In this document: positions 1 through 8,651 of the stretch, piece after piece
Position numbering within the stretch: the first letter of the stretch is position 1
Layout: every line of letters starts with the position of its first letter
Source of the DNA: an uncultured Alphaproteobacteria bacterium
Lineage (GTDB): Bacteria; Pseudomonadota; Alphaproteobacteria; RF32; CAG-239
Assembly (NCBI GenBank): GCA_934254585.1
Contig: CAKQLF010000001.1
Location: 248,001-312,000 of the forward strand
Direction of reading: 5' to 3'
Length of the DNA: 64,000 bases
Program-made: the position numbers and the translations under genes
Notes under the pieces: generated by a model
What the model was told of the DNA's origin: nothing
The model's input: the letters and a program-made list of their open reading frames with translations, nothing else
The model's database searches: none

Positions 1-1506
1 TATTTTTGGGCGGTTGATAATCAGACAAATGTTCTTATTTCTCCGATTTTTTCGTCGGATAAAGGAGTTATTTGGGACGGACAGTATCAAAAATATTTTT
101 ACAGCGCAAACACAAATATTTCGGGAAGTTATCTAAAAGATAATGAAGAAAATCGTCAGCAGAATCGTGGAAATTTGTTTGCTTCAGGGCGTTACGACAT
201 TAATGATAAATGGCGTATGAAATATGATTTGAAGTATGTGACCGACTACATCTATCTTAAAGAACTCAGTTTGCCGTATCAAGACGATGCGTGGCTTACG
301 TCCAATTTGTCTTTTGAGCGTTTTAGCGGGCGTGATTACGCTTCGGTCGAGGCTTATTATTACAAAATTTTGAGTTATAATCTCAGAATGAGCAATGAAA
401 GTCAATTTAGAGAAATTAACGGCCGCAAACCTTTGGTGGCACCATTGATAGACGTGGAAACATATTCTGATCCGAGTTCTATCGGTTCATATTTCAAAAA
501 CGAGTTTAACAGCGCGTCTATTTATCACCAAAACGGAAGACAAACCCAACGCCTGACATCTATCAACGCTTGGGAGCTGCCATTTACTTCTTCTTTTGGT
601 GAAAAGTATCGTTTTGTGGCCTCATTAAAATCAGATGCTTATTATATTAATAAGTATAATTATTTGCCGAATAAGCAATATACCGGTACAACAACGCGCT
701 TTTTCCCGCAAACCGGTATTGAATGGCGTTTGCCGTTTGTAAGAGCAAATGAAACTTCGCGGCAAATTATTGAACCGGTGGTGGTTGGCGTTTTGGCTCC
801 GAACGGCGGTAATAAAATTGATAAAATTCCTAATGAAGATAGTGAAGATGTGTATTTTGACGACACTAATGTGTTGGATTTAGACAGATATGCCGGTTAT
901 GACCGAAATGACACCGGTAGTCGTATCAGTTATGGATTACGCTGGAGCTCGTATGGAGATATTATCGGACGTACATCGGCGTTTTTGGCTCAAAGCTATG
1001 AAAAAAACCGTGATTCCAGTTTTGCCGAAAGTTTGGATAGCACGAAAAGTTCAAATTTCAGTGATTATGTGGGACGAATTAATGCCGAACCTAATGATTA
1101 TTTGTCGCTGAACTATCGTTTTCGTCTGGATAGAAAATCGTTAGATGCTAAATATAGTGAATTGGGAGCCGGTGTCGGTCCGTCTTTTCTACGGGCTTAC
1201 GCATCTTATATCTTTTTACAAGGAAATACCTATTACAATAAGTTGTATTCGGAACGAAAAGAATTATATACTTCTTTGAGCTCGGATTTTTCGCAGTATT
1301 GGTCGGTGAGTATTTATAATCTGCAAGACTTGACGCAAAATAGCCGCGGTTCGTTGGAACATGGTGGAAATCTGATTTATGAAGATGAATGTCTTAAATG
1401 GGTTACTAATGTTAAAAAGTATAACAGCAGCAATCCGGATTTGAAAAATAGTTATGAATTTGGTATTACCTTTTATCTGAAAACAATCGGTAGTTTCGGT
1501 TCGTAA
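1..1506 (+). CDS. lptD: LPS-assembly protein LptD, C-terminal part
   Basis: The reading frame is open from base 1 with no start, so the gene begins outside the window and about 500 C-terminal codons are present. The protein is a run of short strands alternating aromatic and polar residues, with many Tyr, Asn and Asp turns, as in the outer-membrane beta-barrel of LptD that inserts lipopolysaccharide into the outer leaflet. It ends in an aromatic strand (EFGITFYLK) followed by a short Gly/Ser tail. The next gene is surA, 11 bases downstream, matching the usual alphaproteobacterial lptD-surA order. The N-terminal OstA/LptA-like domain is not visible, so the call rests on the barrel pattern and the context. 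Confidence 0.82.
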   Translation, partial: YFWAVDNQTNVLISPIFSSDKGVIWDGQYQKYFYSANTNISGSYLKDNEENRQQNRGNLFASGRYDINDKWRMKYDLKYVTDYIYLKELSLPYQDDAWLTSNLSFERFSGRDYASVEAYYYKILSYNLRMSNESQFREINGRKPLVAPLIDVETYSDPSSIGSYFKNEFNSASIYHQNGRQTQRLTSINAWELPFTSSFGEKYRFVASLKSDAYYINKYNYLPNKQYTGTTTRFFPQTGIEWRLPFVRANETSRQIIEPVVVGVLAPNGGNKIDKIPNEDSEDVYFDDTNVLDLDRYAGYDRNDTGSRISYGLRWSSYGDIIGRTSAFLAQSYEKNRDSSFAESLDSTKSSNFSDYVGRINAEPNDYLSLNYRFRLDRKSLDAKYSELGAGVGPSFLRAYASYIFLQGNTYYNKLYSERKELYTSLSSDFSQYWSVSIYNLQDLTQNSRGSLEHGGNLIYEDECLKWVTNVKKYNSSNPDLKNSYEFGITFYLKTIGSFGS

Positions 1507-1517
1507 GGGAGGATTAA

Positions 1518-2717
1518 ATGAAAAAATTTTTTTTGGCAGCGGGAGTGGCTTGGTTCGGGTTTATACCCGCTTGGGCGGAAAATGTTGATTTGCAGGAATT
1601 AGACAGTCAAGCGCGGATGGAACGCCCTAATACTAATTCTATTATGTTTCGCCGCAACGCCGAACAATATCGTCAGCTTAGCGAGGCCGAAAAAAAGGAA
1701 ATTGAGGCTCGGCGTGAAGAAGACCGAAAAATGCGCTTGCAGCAAGAAGAATATGCTCGCCGTTTGGCAGAAGAAGAAATGCGTCGCCGCCAAATGGAAG
1801 AGGCGCAAAAGGAAGCTGAACGCCGTCGCGCCGAGGCTTTAAAGCCAATTACTCTCTATGAAAATAAGTTGAAAATATATGCGTTGGTAAATGGTGAAGT
1901 TATTACCAGTAGCGATATGCAAAGCCGAATTAATGCTTTTATTTTGACCACGGGTATTCCTTATAATCCGCAAACAAAAGCGATGATTATCGGTAAGGTT
2001 TTGCAGTCGGCCATTGATGAAAAATTAAAAATTCAAGAGGCGGAAAAAAATAAAATAAAAGTCACAAAAAAAGAAATAAACAATGCGTTGCGCCAGTTTG
2101 AGAAAAATAATAATATGCCGGCCGGACAACTGCAAAAAATTTTGAATGAGGCTAAAGTAAGTCTTAAGGTCTGGAGTATGCAAATAGAAGCAGATTTGGC
2201 GTGGCATAAGCTTATTTCGCAAAAAGGATATAATGAGGTTAATATCAGTGAAAATGATATTAATAAAGCTATTGCCGAAATCAAAAAGGATCAGAAAAAA
2301 GAAAAATTTATGGTTTCGGAAATTGTGATTGATAAAAAAGATGCAAAAGATTTAAATCAGTTGGTGGAAAACCTGCGGAATGACCAGCGTTTTGAATTGT
2401 ATGCAATGCAGTTTTCTCAAAGTCCGAGTGCGGCTAACGGCGGCCATTTAGGGTGGGTTGGTAAAGGTAAACTGCCGACGGTTTTGGAAAATGCGGTTTT
2501 AAATATGAAAGACGGAGATGTTTCTGACCCGATTGCCTATGGTAAGGATTTTTATATTTTGAAATTGGAAAAGATTTTTAATCCGGCAATTGATAAAGCG
2601 GAAACGCCATCACGAAAAGAAGTTAAAAACTTTTTAGAAAATAAAAAGTTGGAAGAATATTCTAACCGCTATATTAAGAATTTGCGTAGTCGCGCGTTGA
2701 TAGAGAAAAAAGTATGA
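1518..2717 (+). CDS. surA: SurA-type periplasmic peptidyl-prolyl isomerase/chaperone
   Basis: This is a periplasmic chaperone for unfolded outer-membrane proteins such as its neighbour LptD. A signal peptide covers residues 1-20 and ends AWAEN. A SurA N-terminal domain spans about 115-250, starting near KIYALVNGEVIT. A single parvulin-type rotamase domain spans about 265-365 (VSEIVID, NGGHLGWVGKG, DPIAYGKDFYILKLE). Residues 50-110 form a strongly charged Glu/Arg/Lys-rich coiled coil between signal and chaperone domain, which is not typical of SurA. GGAGG-like ribosome binding bases precede the ATG. The stop overlaps the rsmA start as ATGA, so translation is probably coupled. There is one rotamase domain rather than the two of E. 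coli SurA. Confidence 0.88.
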   Translation: MKKFFLAAGVAWFGFIPAWAENVDLQELDSQARMERPNTNSIMFRRNAEQYRQLSEAEKKEIEARREEDRKMRLQQEEYARRLAEEEMRRRQMEEAQKEAERRRAEALKPITLYENKLKIYALVNGEVITSSDMQSRINAFILTTGIPYNPQTKAMIIGKVLQSAIDEKLKIQEAEKNKIKVTKKEINNALRQFEKNNNMPAGQLQKILNEAKVSLKVWSMQIEADLAWHKLISQKGYNEVNISENDINKAIAEIKKDQKKEKFMVSEIVIDKKDAKDLNQLVENLRNDQRFELYAMQFSQSPSAANGGHLGWVGKGKLPTVLENAVLNMKDGDVSDPIAYGKDFYILKLEKIFNPAIDKAETPSRKEVKNFLENKKLEEYSNRYIKNLRSRALIEKKV

Positions 2718-3577
2718 CGACGGAATTGCTTTCATTACGCGAAACGGTGGAACAGCACGGCTTAATGGCTAAAAAGGCTTTAGGGCAGAATTTTTTGTTG
2801 GACCAAAACATTACCGATAAAATTATTCGCTCTTCTCTGACAGGCCGCGGGGTTGCCGATTTTTCCGGCGAAGATGTTTATGAAATCGGCCCGGGGCCGG
2901 GGGGATTGACCAGAGCAGTTTTGAAGGCGAATCCGCATAAACTTACGGTGATTGAAATGGATGAGCGTTGCATCGAGATTATGCGGGAATTGCAAAATTT
3001 TTATAGCGGCATTTTGGATATTGTCAACGGCGATGCTATGAAATTTGACTTTGGGCAAAAAACGGTTTGTCCTAAAAGTGTGGTTAGCAATTTGCCATAT
3101 CATATATCAGTACCACTTTTAATCGGCTTGCTGAAAAAAATGGCGGAATTTAAAAGCTTGACTTTGATGTTTCAAAAAGAAGTTGCCGAGCGAATTTTGG
3201 CTGAACCAAACTGCAAAAATTACGGCAGAATATCTGTTTTGGCTCAATTGATTTGCAAGGTTAAACTTTTGTTTAATCTTAATCCGAATTGTTTTGTGCC
3301 GGCACCAAAAATTTGGTCGTCTGTTTTGTTGTTTACTCCTCAAGAAAATTTGCCAACATCTGAAGAAATTTTTTGTTTGGAAAAAATAACCGAGGCTGCA
3401 TTCGGACAAAGGCGGAAAATGATTCGCCAAAGTCTGAAAAATCTACCGGATTTGGAAAATGCGTGCAAAGAGGCGGGCATTGCTTTGACGGATAGAGCAG
3501 AAAATATTTTACCGGAACAATATTTACTTTTAGCTCGCTACATCATACAGAAAAATAGCATTTTATCAAAATGTTAA
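2714..3577 (+). CDS. rsmA: 16S rRNA adenine dimethyltransferase RsmA (KsgA)
   Basis: This enzyme dimethylates the two adjacent adenines near the 3' end of 16S rRNA during late small-subunit assembly, using S-adenosylmethionine. The conserved start GQNFLLD is at about residues 24-30, the SAM-binding motif EIGPGPGGLT at about 57-66, and the catalytic NLPYHIS at about 125-131. The helical C-terminal domain contains FGQRRKMIRQSL. At 287 residues it is of normal length. It overlaps surA by four bases. Many alphaproteobacteria have pdxA between surA and ksgA, and none is present here. Confidence 0.96.
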   Translation: MTTELLSLRETVEQHGLMAKKALGQNFLLDQNITDKIIRSSLTGRGVADFSGEDVYEIGPGPGGLTRAVLKANPHKLTVIEMDERCIEIMRELQNFYSGILDIVNGDAMKFDFGQKTVCPKSVVSNLPYHISVPLLIGLLKKMAEFKSLTLMFQKEVAERILAEPNCKNYGRISVLAQLICKVKLLFNLNPNCFVPAPKIWSSVLLFTPQENLPTSEEIFCLEKITEAAFGQRRKMIRQSLKNLPDLENACKEAGIALTDRAENILPEQYLLLARYIIQKNSILSKC

Positions 3578-3627
3578 TATTTTTCATCTAGTTTGAAAAA
3601 AATACTATTTTACTGCGGGAAAAACAA

Positions 3628-5541
3628 ATGCATAGCGTTCATACACTGATTCTGGATTTGACTTTAATTACAATTTATGCGGCCATTGTTACTCTTTTGT
3701 TCAAAAAGCTGAAGCAACCGACAGTTTTAGGATATATTTTAGCCGGTATTTTGGCCGGTCCGTATTTTGACTTTTTGCCAACTGTTAAAGATAGTGAGAA
3801 TCTGGTGTTGTGGGCGGATATCGGAGTTATTTTTCTGTTGTTCGGTTTGGGGTTGGAATTTAGTTTCAAAAAGATGCTTAATGTAGGAAAAGCGGCAATG
3901 ATTACCGCCAACGCCAATATATTATTTATGCTGTTTTTGGGCTATAATACGGGGCTGCTCTTAGGTTGGAGCACAATGGACAGTTTCTTTTTAGGCAGTA
4001 TGATTTCAATGTCATCAACCACGATTATTATTAAAGCTTTTGATGATTTGAATATTAAAAAGCAGCGATTTACGGATTTGGTTTTCGGCGTTTTGGTGGT
4101 CGAAGATTTGGTGGGAATCTTGTTGTTGGTGTTGCTGCCTACCATCGCGCTGGGTTCAACCATAGACGGACAAGCTTTGTTGCTGAGTACCGGAAAATTA
4201 ATTCTGTTTTTGGTTTTGTGCTTTGTGACCGGTATTTATCTGGTTCCGACATTTTTGAAAAAAATAGAAAGATTTTTGAATGATGAACAATTGTTGTTAG
4301 TTATGATTGCTTTGTGTTTTGGTATGGTTTGGTTGGCAAATTATTCCGGATTTTCATCGGCCTTAGGTGCTTTTATTATGGGGTCTATTTTGGCAGAAAC
4401 GCCATTGGTGGAACGAATTGAAAAAACATTAAAGCCTTTGAAAGACTTTTTTGGCGCGGTATTTTTTGTTTCTGTCGGTATGATGGTTAATCCGGCGATG
4501 TTTTTGGAATATGCTTTGCCGATAGTTGTGATAACTTTTATTGTGATGGCGGGGAAAATTGCATTTTCCTGCTTTGGATTTATTGTATCGGGACAACCGT
4601 TAAAAACCGCGGTATTAGGCGCGTTTTCGTTGGCGCAGGTCGGTGAATTTGCTTTTATTATCGCCAGTTTGGGTATGAGTCTGGGGGTTTTGCATAATCA
4701 GGTCTATCCGATTATTGTGGCAGTTTCGGTGATTACAACATTTTTCACGCCTATGATGATAAAATTTGCCGAACCGATGTTTATGATGATTAAGAGATAT
4801 CTACCAGAAAAATGGCAGACATTTTTGGCTCAGCACACGACCGGACAAAAGGAAACAAAAAGCGAAGAACGTTTGTGGAATATGTTGTTTAAAAATTATC
4901 TGTCGCGGCTGATTTTATTTATAATCATAAATTTTGCGGTTATAGGACTATCCAATTACATTATTGTGCCGTTTATACATCGTTATTTGCCGAATATGGC
5001 GGCGCGTGCGGTTGTAACTTTGGTAACATTATTATTAATGTCGCCGTTTTTGAAAGCCTTGATCGGTTGGGAAACAATATTACCGGTGGTTTTTGCGGAA
5101 AAAATACGTCCTTTATTTACATTTTTCCAAAAATATTTGCATATAAAATTGAGTGATAACAAAATGGTGCAAAAATTTAAGGATACTCTGAACACCTGTG
5201 AAAACTCGGAAAATATTAAAAACTTGTTTGTTTCCAACAATCAGGTGGCCGCGGTTTATTATAAATTGTGGAAAGCTAAAAAAGCCAATCGTTTGCCTTT
5301 GTTGTTTTTGACCAGCTTCCGAATGTTGATTGTCTGCTTTTTTATTATGACTGTTGTGCATCAGTTTTTAACCGAAAATACCAAAGTTATTTTGGGGTTG
5401 GTGATAATTTCTTTGGTGATGCTGACACAGTCGCGTTGGCTGTTTGAGCAATATATGAAAATTGAAAAACAATTTTTAGAAAATCTGAACGGAGCGGAAA
5501 AGAAAAATGTTTCCGACGAGGCTGAGGCTAAAAAAGAATAG
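3628..5541 (+). CDS. CPA2-family cation:proton antiporter (KefB/KefC-like membrane part)
   Basis: This polytopic inner-membrane protein exchanges Na+ or K+ for H+. Residues 1-400 carry about 12 hydrophobic segments with the family patterns GYILAGILAGP near residue 33, GLEFS near 77, SSTTIIIKAF near 125 and VVEDLVGI near 150. The region after residue 420 has further predicted membrane helices and a soluble tail instead of a TrkA-N (RCK) nucleotide-binding domain, so gating by NAD(H) or glutathione as in KefC is not expected. The tail ends in an Ala/Glu/Lys-rich stretch. It stands alone, 50 bases after rsmA. Ion specificity cannot be told from sequence. Confidence 0.85.
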   Translation: MHSVHTLILDLTLITIYAAIVTLLFKKLKQPTVLGYILAGILAGPYFDFLPTVKDSENLVLWADIGVIFLLFGLGLEFSFKKMLNVGKAAMITANANILFMLFLGYNTGLLLGWSTMDSFFLGSMISMSSTTIIIKAFDDLNIKKQRFTDLVFGVLVVEDLVGILLLVLLPTIALGSTIDGQALLLSTGKLILFLVLCFVTGIYLVPTFLKKIERFLNDEQLLLVMIALCFGMVWLANYSGFSSALGAFIMGSILAETPLVERIEKTLKPLKDFFGAVFFVSVGMMVNPAMFLEYALPIVVITFIVMAGKIAFSCFGFIVSGQPLKTAVLGAFSLAQVGEFAFIIASLGMSLGVLHNQVYPIIVAVSVITTFFTPMMIKFAEPMFMMIKRYLPEKWQTFLAQHTTGQKETKSEERLWNMLFKNYLSRLILFIIINFAVIGLSNYIIVPFIHRYLPNMAARAVVTLVTLLLMSPFLKALIGWETILPVVFAEKIRPLFTFFQKYLHIKLSDNKMVQKFKDTLNTCENSENIKNLFVSNNQVAAVYYKLWKAKKANRLPLLFLTSFRMLIVCFFIMTVVHQFLTENTKVILGLVIISLVMLTQSRWLFEQYMKIEKQFLENLNGAEKKNVSDEAEAKKE

Positions 5542-5580
5542 TCGTTTTTTGTGAAATCAGCCATAAAAACAAAGATAAGT

Positions 5581-7263
5581 TTATTTAGGAAGTTTTTGCC
5601 AATCAACTACATAAAGATAGGAGTTTGGGTAGTTCTTTTTAATCAGCCATTCAGGATAATTTCCGCATTTCATAATCTGGCCATACAGTTTGTCACAATT
5701 CTTTTCCGGTTCTTTGTAGTAGTCGGAATCCATATTTTGCGGAATATAAATACTACCGACTTTATGCTTGCGGATTAATTTTATAACTTTGTTCATATCA
5801 GAGGAGAAGAGAATTTGGTGGTTATCTAAAATTCCTTCGACATTGCGGTGATAAGGCGAGGCAATAACCGGCTTTTCGGTGTACCATATAACGTACGGAG
5901 CAATAAACACATCAGTGACCACGGCTCCCGATGGTAACAGGTTGGAATCCAAATTAATCTGTGTCGGAGTTTGCGGTTTAATATCTTCTATTTTGTTGGA
6001 AATTAAGGTATTTAGGGCAAAGGAGATAAAATCAATATTGTATAGAAGAAAAATTGCCACCAGAAAACTCAGATTTTTCCATTTGGTTTGATTCAGTTTT
6101 AAGGCCATAAGAAAAGCCGAAAACAATGCCGCTGAGGCTAAAAAACGCATAGCATAAATCTGCAGGCAGGTATATAGCGCGAGATTCACTGTTAAATAAA
6201 TTGTGAACAAAACCGATTGTTTTGAGAGCAGTTTCGCGGCGCAAATCAGGCCAATTAAGGGATAGGCAAGATAGTATATGTTGCCGCCGCTGTTGAGTTC
6301 GCTTATGCGTGAAGTAAAGGCTGTTTGCAGTGTTTTATCAAGCGGCGATGACAATAAGCCGCCAAAGTAGGTCAGGGCAATGAGTAAAATTGCCGACAAA
6401 ATCAGCAGGGTAGTTTGTTTTAATTTGCTTTTTAGAAAGTTTGATAAATAAAAACTCAGGTTAACCCAAACGGCAATTAAAACATATAACAAAGAAAGTC
6501 GGCCGTTGTCGAAATATAAATATCCTTGATATGGAGGGTTGATTAAATAATATATGGACGTAAAACAGACGTAGTAACCGGTGATTTTGACAATTGAGGA
6601 CAGTTTGTTCTTTTGTAATAAATAACCAAGATAAAAAGAGCCTAAAATTCCAAGATATAAAAATATTCCCTCAGCTGAAACCCAAAGTGATGTGGCCGCG
6701 AACATTGCCGTAAATAAAAGGTGTTTTTCGCGCTTGTTTTCACTGAAACATCTGATTTGCCAAATAGTACCGGCCATCAGAAAAATTAAAAGCGAATGAT
6801 GGTCCGGTCTATCAGCCAAAAAACTTTGCATAAAATGAATCTGGGCAAATAAAATGACAAAAAATGCTATTCGCGAGCGAAAATTTAATAAATTTTTCAC
6901 ACCGAGCCAACAAACCAAAAACGTGGTAATCAATAAAAAAGGATTAAATAACAATCCACCCGCAAAAGCCGCCTCTTTAAGTGGATAAAACGGCAAAAAC
7001 GGCAGTATTAACAAGCTCATTAAAATATCCGGAAGCTTGGTCCAGTGGCTAATTTCACCAAACGGGTAGTTCGACCACATAAAACGATGTTCAAAAATAC
7101 TGGGATTCTGCATAAAGTCGATTGTTCGTAAAACGTGAAAATAGTTGTCGGTATCAATGTAGGTTCCATTGTTGGTCAGAATTTGCTGTGCTGACCAATA
7201 GACAATTATAAAAATGTAGACAAGCGGTTCTAACCAATCGTAAAGATGAAACTTTTTAATCAT
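5581..7263 (-). CDS. GT-C-like polytopic membrane glycosyltransferase
   Basis: This is a 560-residue protein with about a dozen membrane segments and a soluble C-terminal domain after residue 440. The first extracytoplasmic loop contains DTDNYFH near residue 37 and later YPFGEISHW, and the third loop has DRPDHHSL. This acidic-loop pattern resembles GT-C enzymes (STT3/PMT-like), which transfer sugars from polyprenyl-phosphate donors on the outer face of the inner membrane. The acceptor and donor are unknown. The start overlaps the stop of the upstream ArsR-like gene as TAATG, so the two are co-transcribed. Its 3' end converges on the antiporter gene. A family search would decide between oligosaccharyltransferase-like and lipid-sugar transferase. 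Confidence 0.6.
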   Translation of the reverse strand: MIKKFHLYDWLEPLVYIFIIVYWSAQQILTNNGTYIDTDNYFHVLRTIDFMQNPSIFEHRFMWSNYPFGEISHWTKLPDILMSLLILPFLPFYPLKEAAFAGGLLFNPFLLITTFLVCWLGVKNLLNFRSRIAFFVILFAQIHFMQSFLADRPDHHSLLIFLMAGTIWQIRCFSENKREKHLLFTAMFAATSLWVSAEGIFLYLGILGSFYLGYLLQKNKLSSIVKITGYYVCFTSIYYLINPPYQGYLYFDNGRLSLLYVLIAVWVNLSFYLSNFLKSKLKQTTLLILSAILLIALTYFGGLLSSPLDKTLQTAFTSRISELNSGGNIYYLAYPLIGLICAAKLLSKQSVLFTIYLTVNLALYTCLQIYAMRFLASAALFSAFLMALKLNQTKWKNLSFLVAIFLLYNIDFISFALNTLISNKIEDIKPQTPTQINLDSNLLPSGAVVTDVFIAPYVIWYTEKPVIASPYHRNVEGILDNHQILFSSDMNKVIKLIRKHKVGSIYIPQNMDSDYYKEPEKNCDKLYGQIMKCGNYPEWLIKKNYPNSYLYVVDWQKLPK

Positions 7264-7538
7264 TAACTGAGTTTTCCTATGTTTTTATAGCGTTTATGGA
7301 TACACTGTAATGACGTTTTGTGCACGCCTTTGGTTATGTTATAATAAATAAAACGTCCATTACGGCGTTGAGTTTTAACCAGACCGGCATCACGCAGTTT
7401 TTGAAGATTTTGTGAAACAGAGTTTTCACCATAGATGTTAAGAAATTCTAAAATTCGCAAGCGCAAAGGGTGGGCAATAGAGCTTATTCCTTTTACGGCT
7501 TGTTTCATTAGGTCTAATGGCAGCTGTGTTTCTATCAT
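7263..7538 (-). CDS. ArsR-type winged-helix protein with shortened HTH
   Basis: This 91-residue protein is a likely DNA-binding regulator. The opening helix SIAHPLRLRILEFL and the second part VSQNLQKLRDAGLV...RRNGRFIYYNI match the ArsR winged-helix fold. About 12-13 residues normally found between LxxL and the recognition helix (helix 2 and the first turn) are missing, because the sequence runs LNIYGENSVSQ. The deletion is in frame. No cysteine pair typical of metal sensors is present. It is the first gene of a two-gene operon with the membrane glycosyltransferase, so it may control that gene or have become a non-binding relic. Confidence 0.7.
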   Translation of the reverse strand: MIETQLPLDLMKQAVKGISSIAHPLRLRILEFLNIYGENSVSQNLQKLRDAGLVKTQRRNGRFIYYNITKGVHKTSLQCIHKRYKNIGKLS

Positions 7539-7566
7539 TTTTTCCTCAATAAATTTTATTACATAT

Positions 7567-7610
7567 AATCAAAAAACAGCAACTCTGTCAAGAGATGCTG
7601 TTTTTTGATT
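7567..7610 (-). terminator. Intrinsic terminator
   Basis: A perfect 15-base-pair stem (7567-7581 with 7596-7610) with A and T tracts on its flanks lies just after the stop of the 7618-8460 gene. The stem can terminate on both strands. Confidence 0.85.
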
Positions 7611-7617
7611 GTTAGAC

Positions 7618-8460
7618 TTAAAGCTTCCAGTGGCCATAACTTTCGCCGACTTTAGCATAAAGTCCGGAAGAACTTTTTCTAAAATGTTCTTTTATCGTCG
7701 ATAGTTCTTTTTCGTTGCCGTTAAAATAAACGTTATCAACGGGATTTTCGACAATGAGCTGAGAATCTTCATAAAACACGATTCCGTGGTCTTTGTTTCG
7801 ACATTTTTGCGGGCAGTTGTTAAGTCGGCTTAAAATGCAAAAACAATTACGGGCAATACTCTGCAACACCCAATAAGTGTCAGACGAAGATGTTCGAACA
7901 ATAAGAACATCAGACCCGACATAAAGCGTTTTTCTTTCGGTTACCAGTCCGGAAATTTTATGGTTGTCAGAAGATATCGTACTGATATTTTCGGCCGTCT
8001 TGACAAGAAAAAAATGCCGCTTTTTTGTTGTTGAGCTGTGCCTGATGCTTTCTTGCGACCAAAAATCATCAGCAAATGTTTGAGCAAATTTAAATTGCGG
8101 CAAACCTATTTGGTTCAAACTGTTGTTGATTGCCAAAACAGCGTTGTTTATAGCCTGAATGTCGTTTTCAGTCGGCAAGTCATCAATATCTCCTTGAAGA
8201 ATATCAAATACTTCAATTTTGTTGTAAACTTTATCGGAAAGCGAAGATAACTCAATGAACTTGTTATCTTTTCCAATAAATATTCCGCGCTCCTGCGCAA
8301 ACTTTGTTGATGCGGAGAAGCGGCCGTTTTTCAAGATAAAATCTCCGGGGAGAATATCGGTTTTGAGATAAAACTTGCCGTCTAGGCATTCAAGGTACAC
8401 ACGATTTTGTTCGATAGGAATGTAGCGATTTACTCTTGTTAAAAATTTAGGAAAAGTCAT
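7618..8460 (-). CDS. Uncharacterised 280-residue protein
   Basis: I do not recognise this family. There is no signal peptide or membrane segment. The N-terminal 60 residues (YIPIEQNRVYLECLDGKFYLK) look like small beta strands. The middle part is mixed, and four cysteines cluster near the C-terminus (CFCILSRLNNCPQKCRNKDHG, about residues 212-232), which could bind a metal or form a zinc-ribbon-like knuckle. The gene is monocistronic, with a strong terminator at its 3' end and an AT-rich 190-base gap shared with lepA upstream. Codon use looks like the neighbouring core genes, so it is probably resident rather than newly acquired. Confidence 0.6.
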   Translation of the reverse strand: MTFPKFLTRVNRYIPIEQNRVYLECLDGKFYLKTDILPGDFILKNGRFSASTKFAQERGIFIGKDNKFIELSSLSDKVYNKIEVFDILQGDIDDLPTENDIQAINNAVLAINNSLNQIGLPQFKFAQTFADDFWSQESIRHSSTTKKRHFFLVKTAENISTISSDNHKISGLVTERKTLYVGSDVLIVRTSSSDTYWVLQSIARNCFCILSRLNNCPQKCRNKDHGIVFYEDSQLIVENPVDNVYFNGNEKELSTIKEHFRKSSSGLYAKVGESYGHWKL

Positions 8461-8651
8461 AATTAAAAATATTTAAGTCAATAATAAAATTTACCTTGTT
8501 GTATATACATCTTAACGCCAACTTTGTCAATAGCGAGAATGGGCGAAAAATTTATTTGTCTTGTGAGCACGGGCAATATAAAATAACTTTGTCTTAGCTA
8601 TTGATTAAAAGAAAAAAATAAATTATCTTGGCGGCAAGAAAAGGAGATAAG

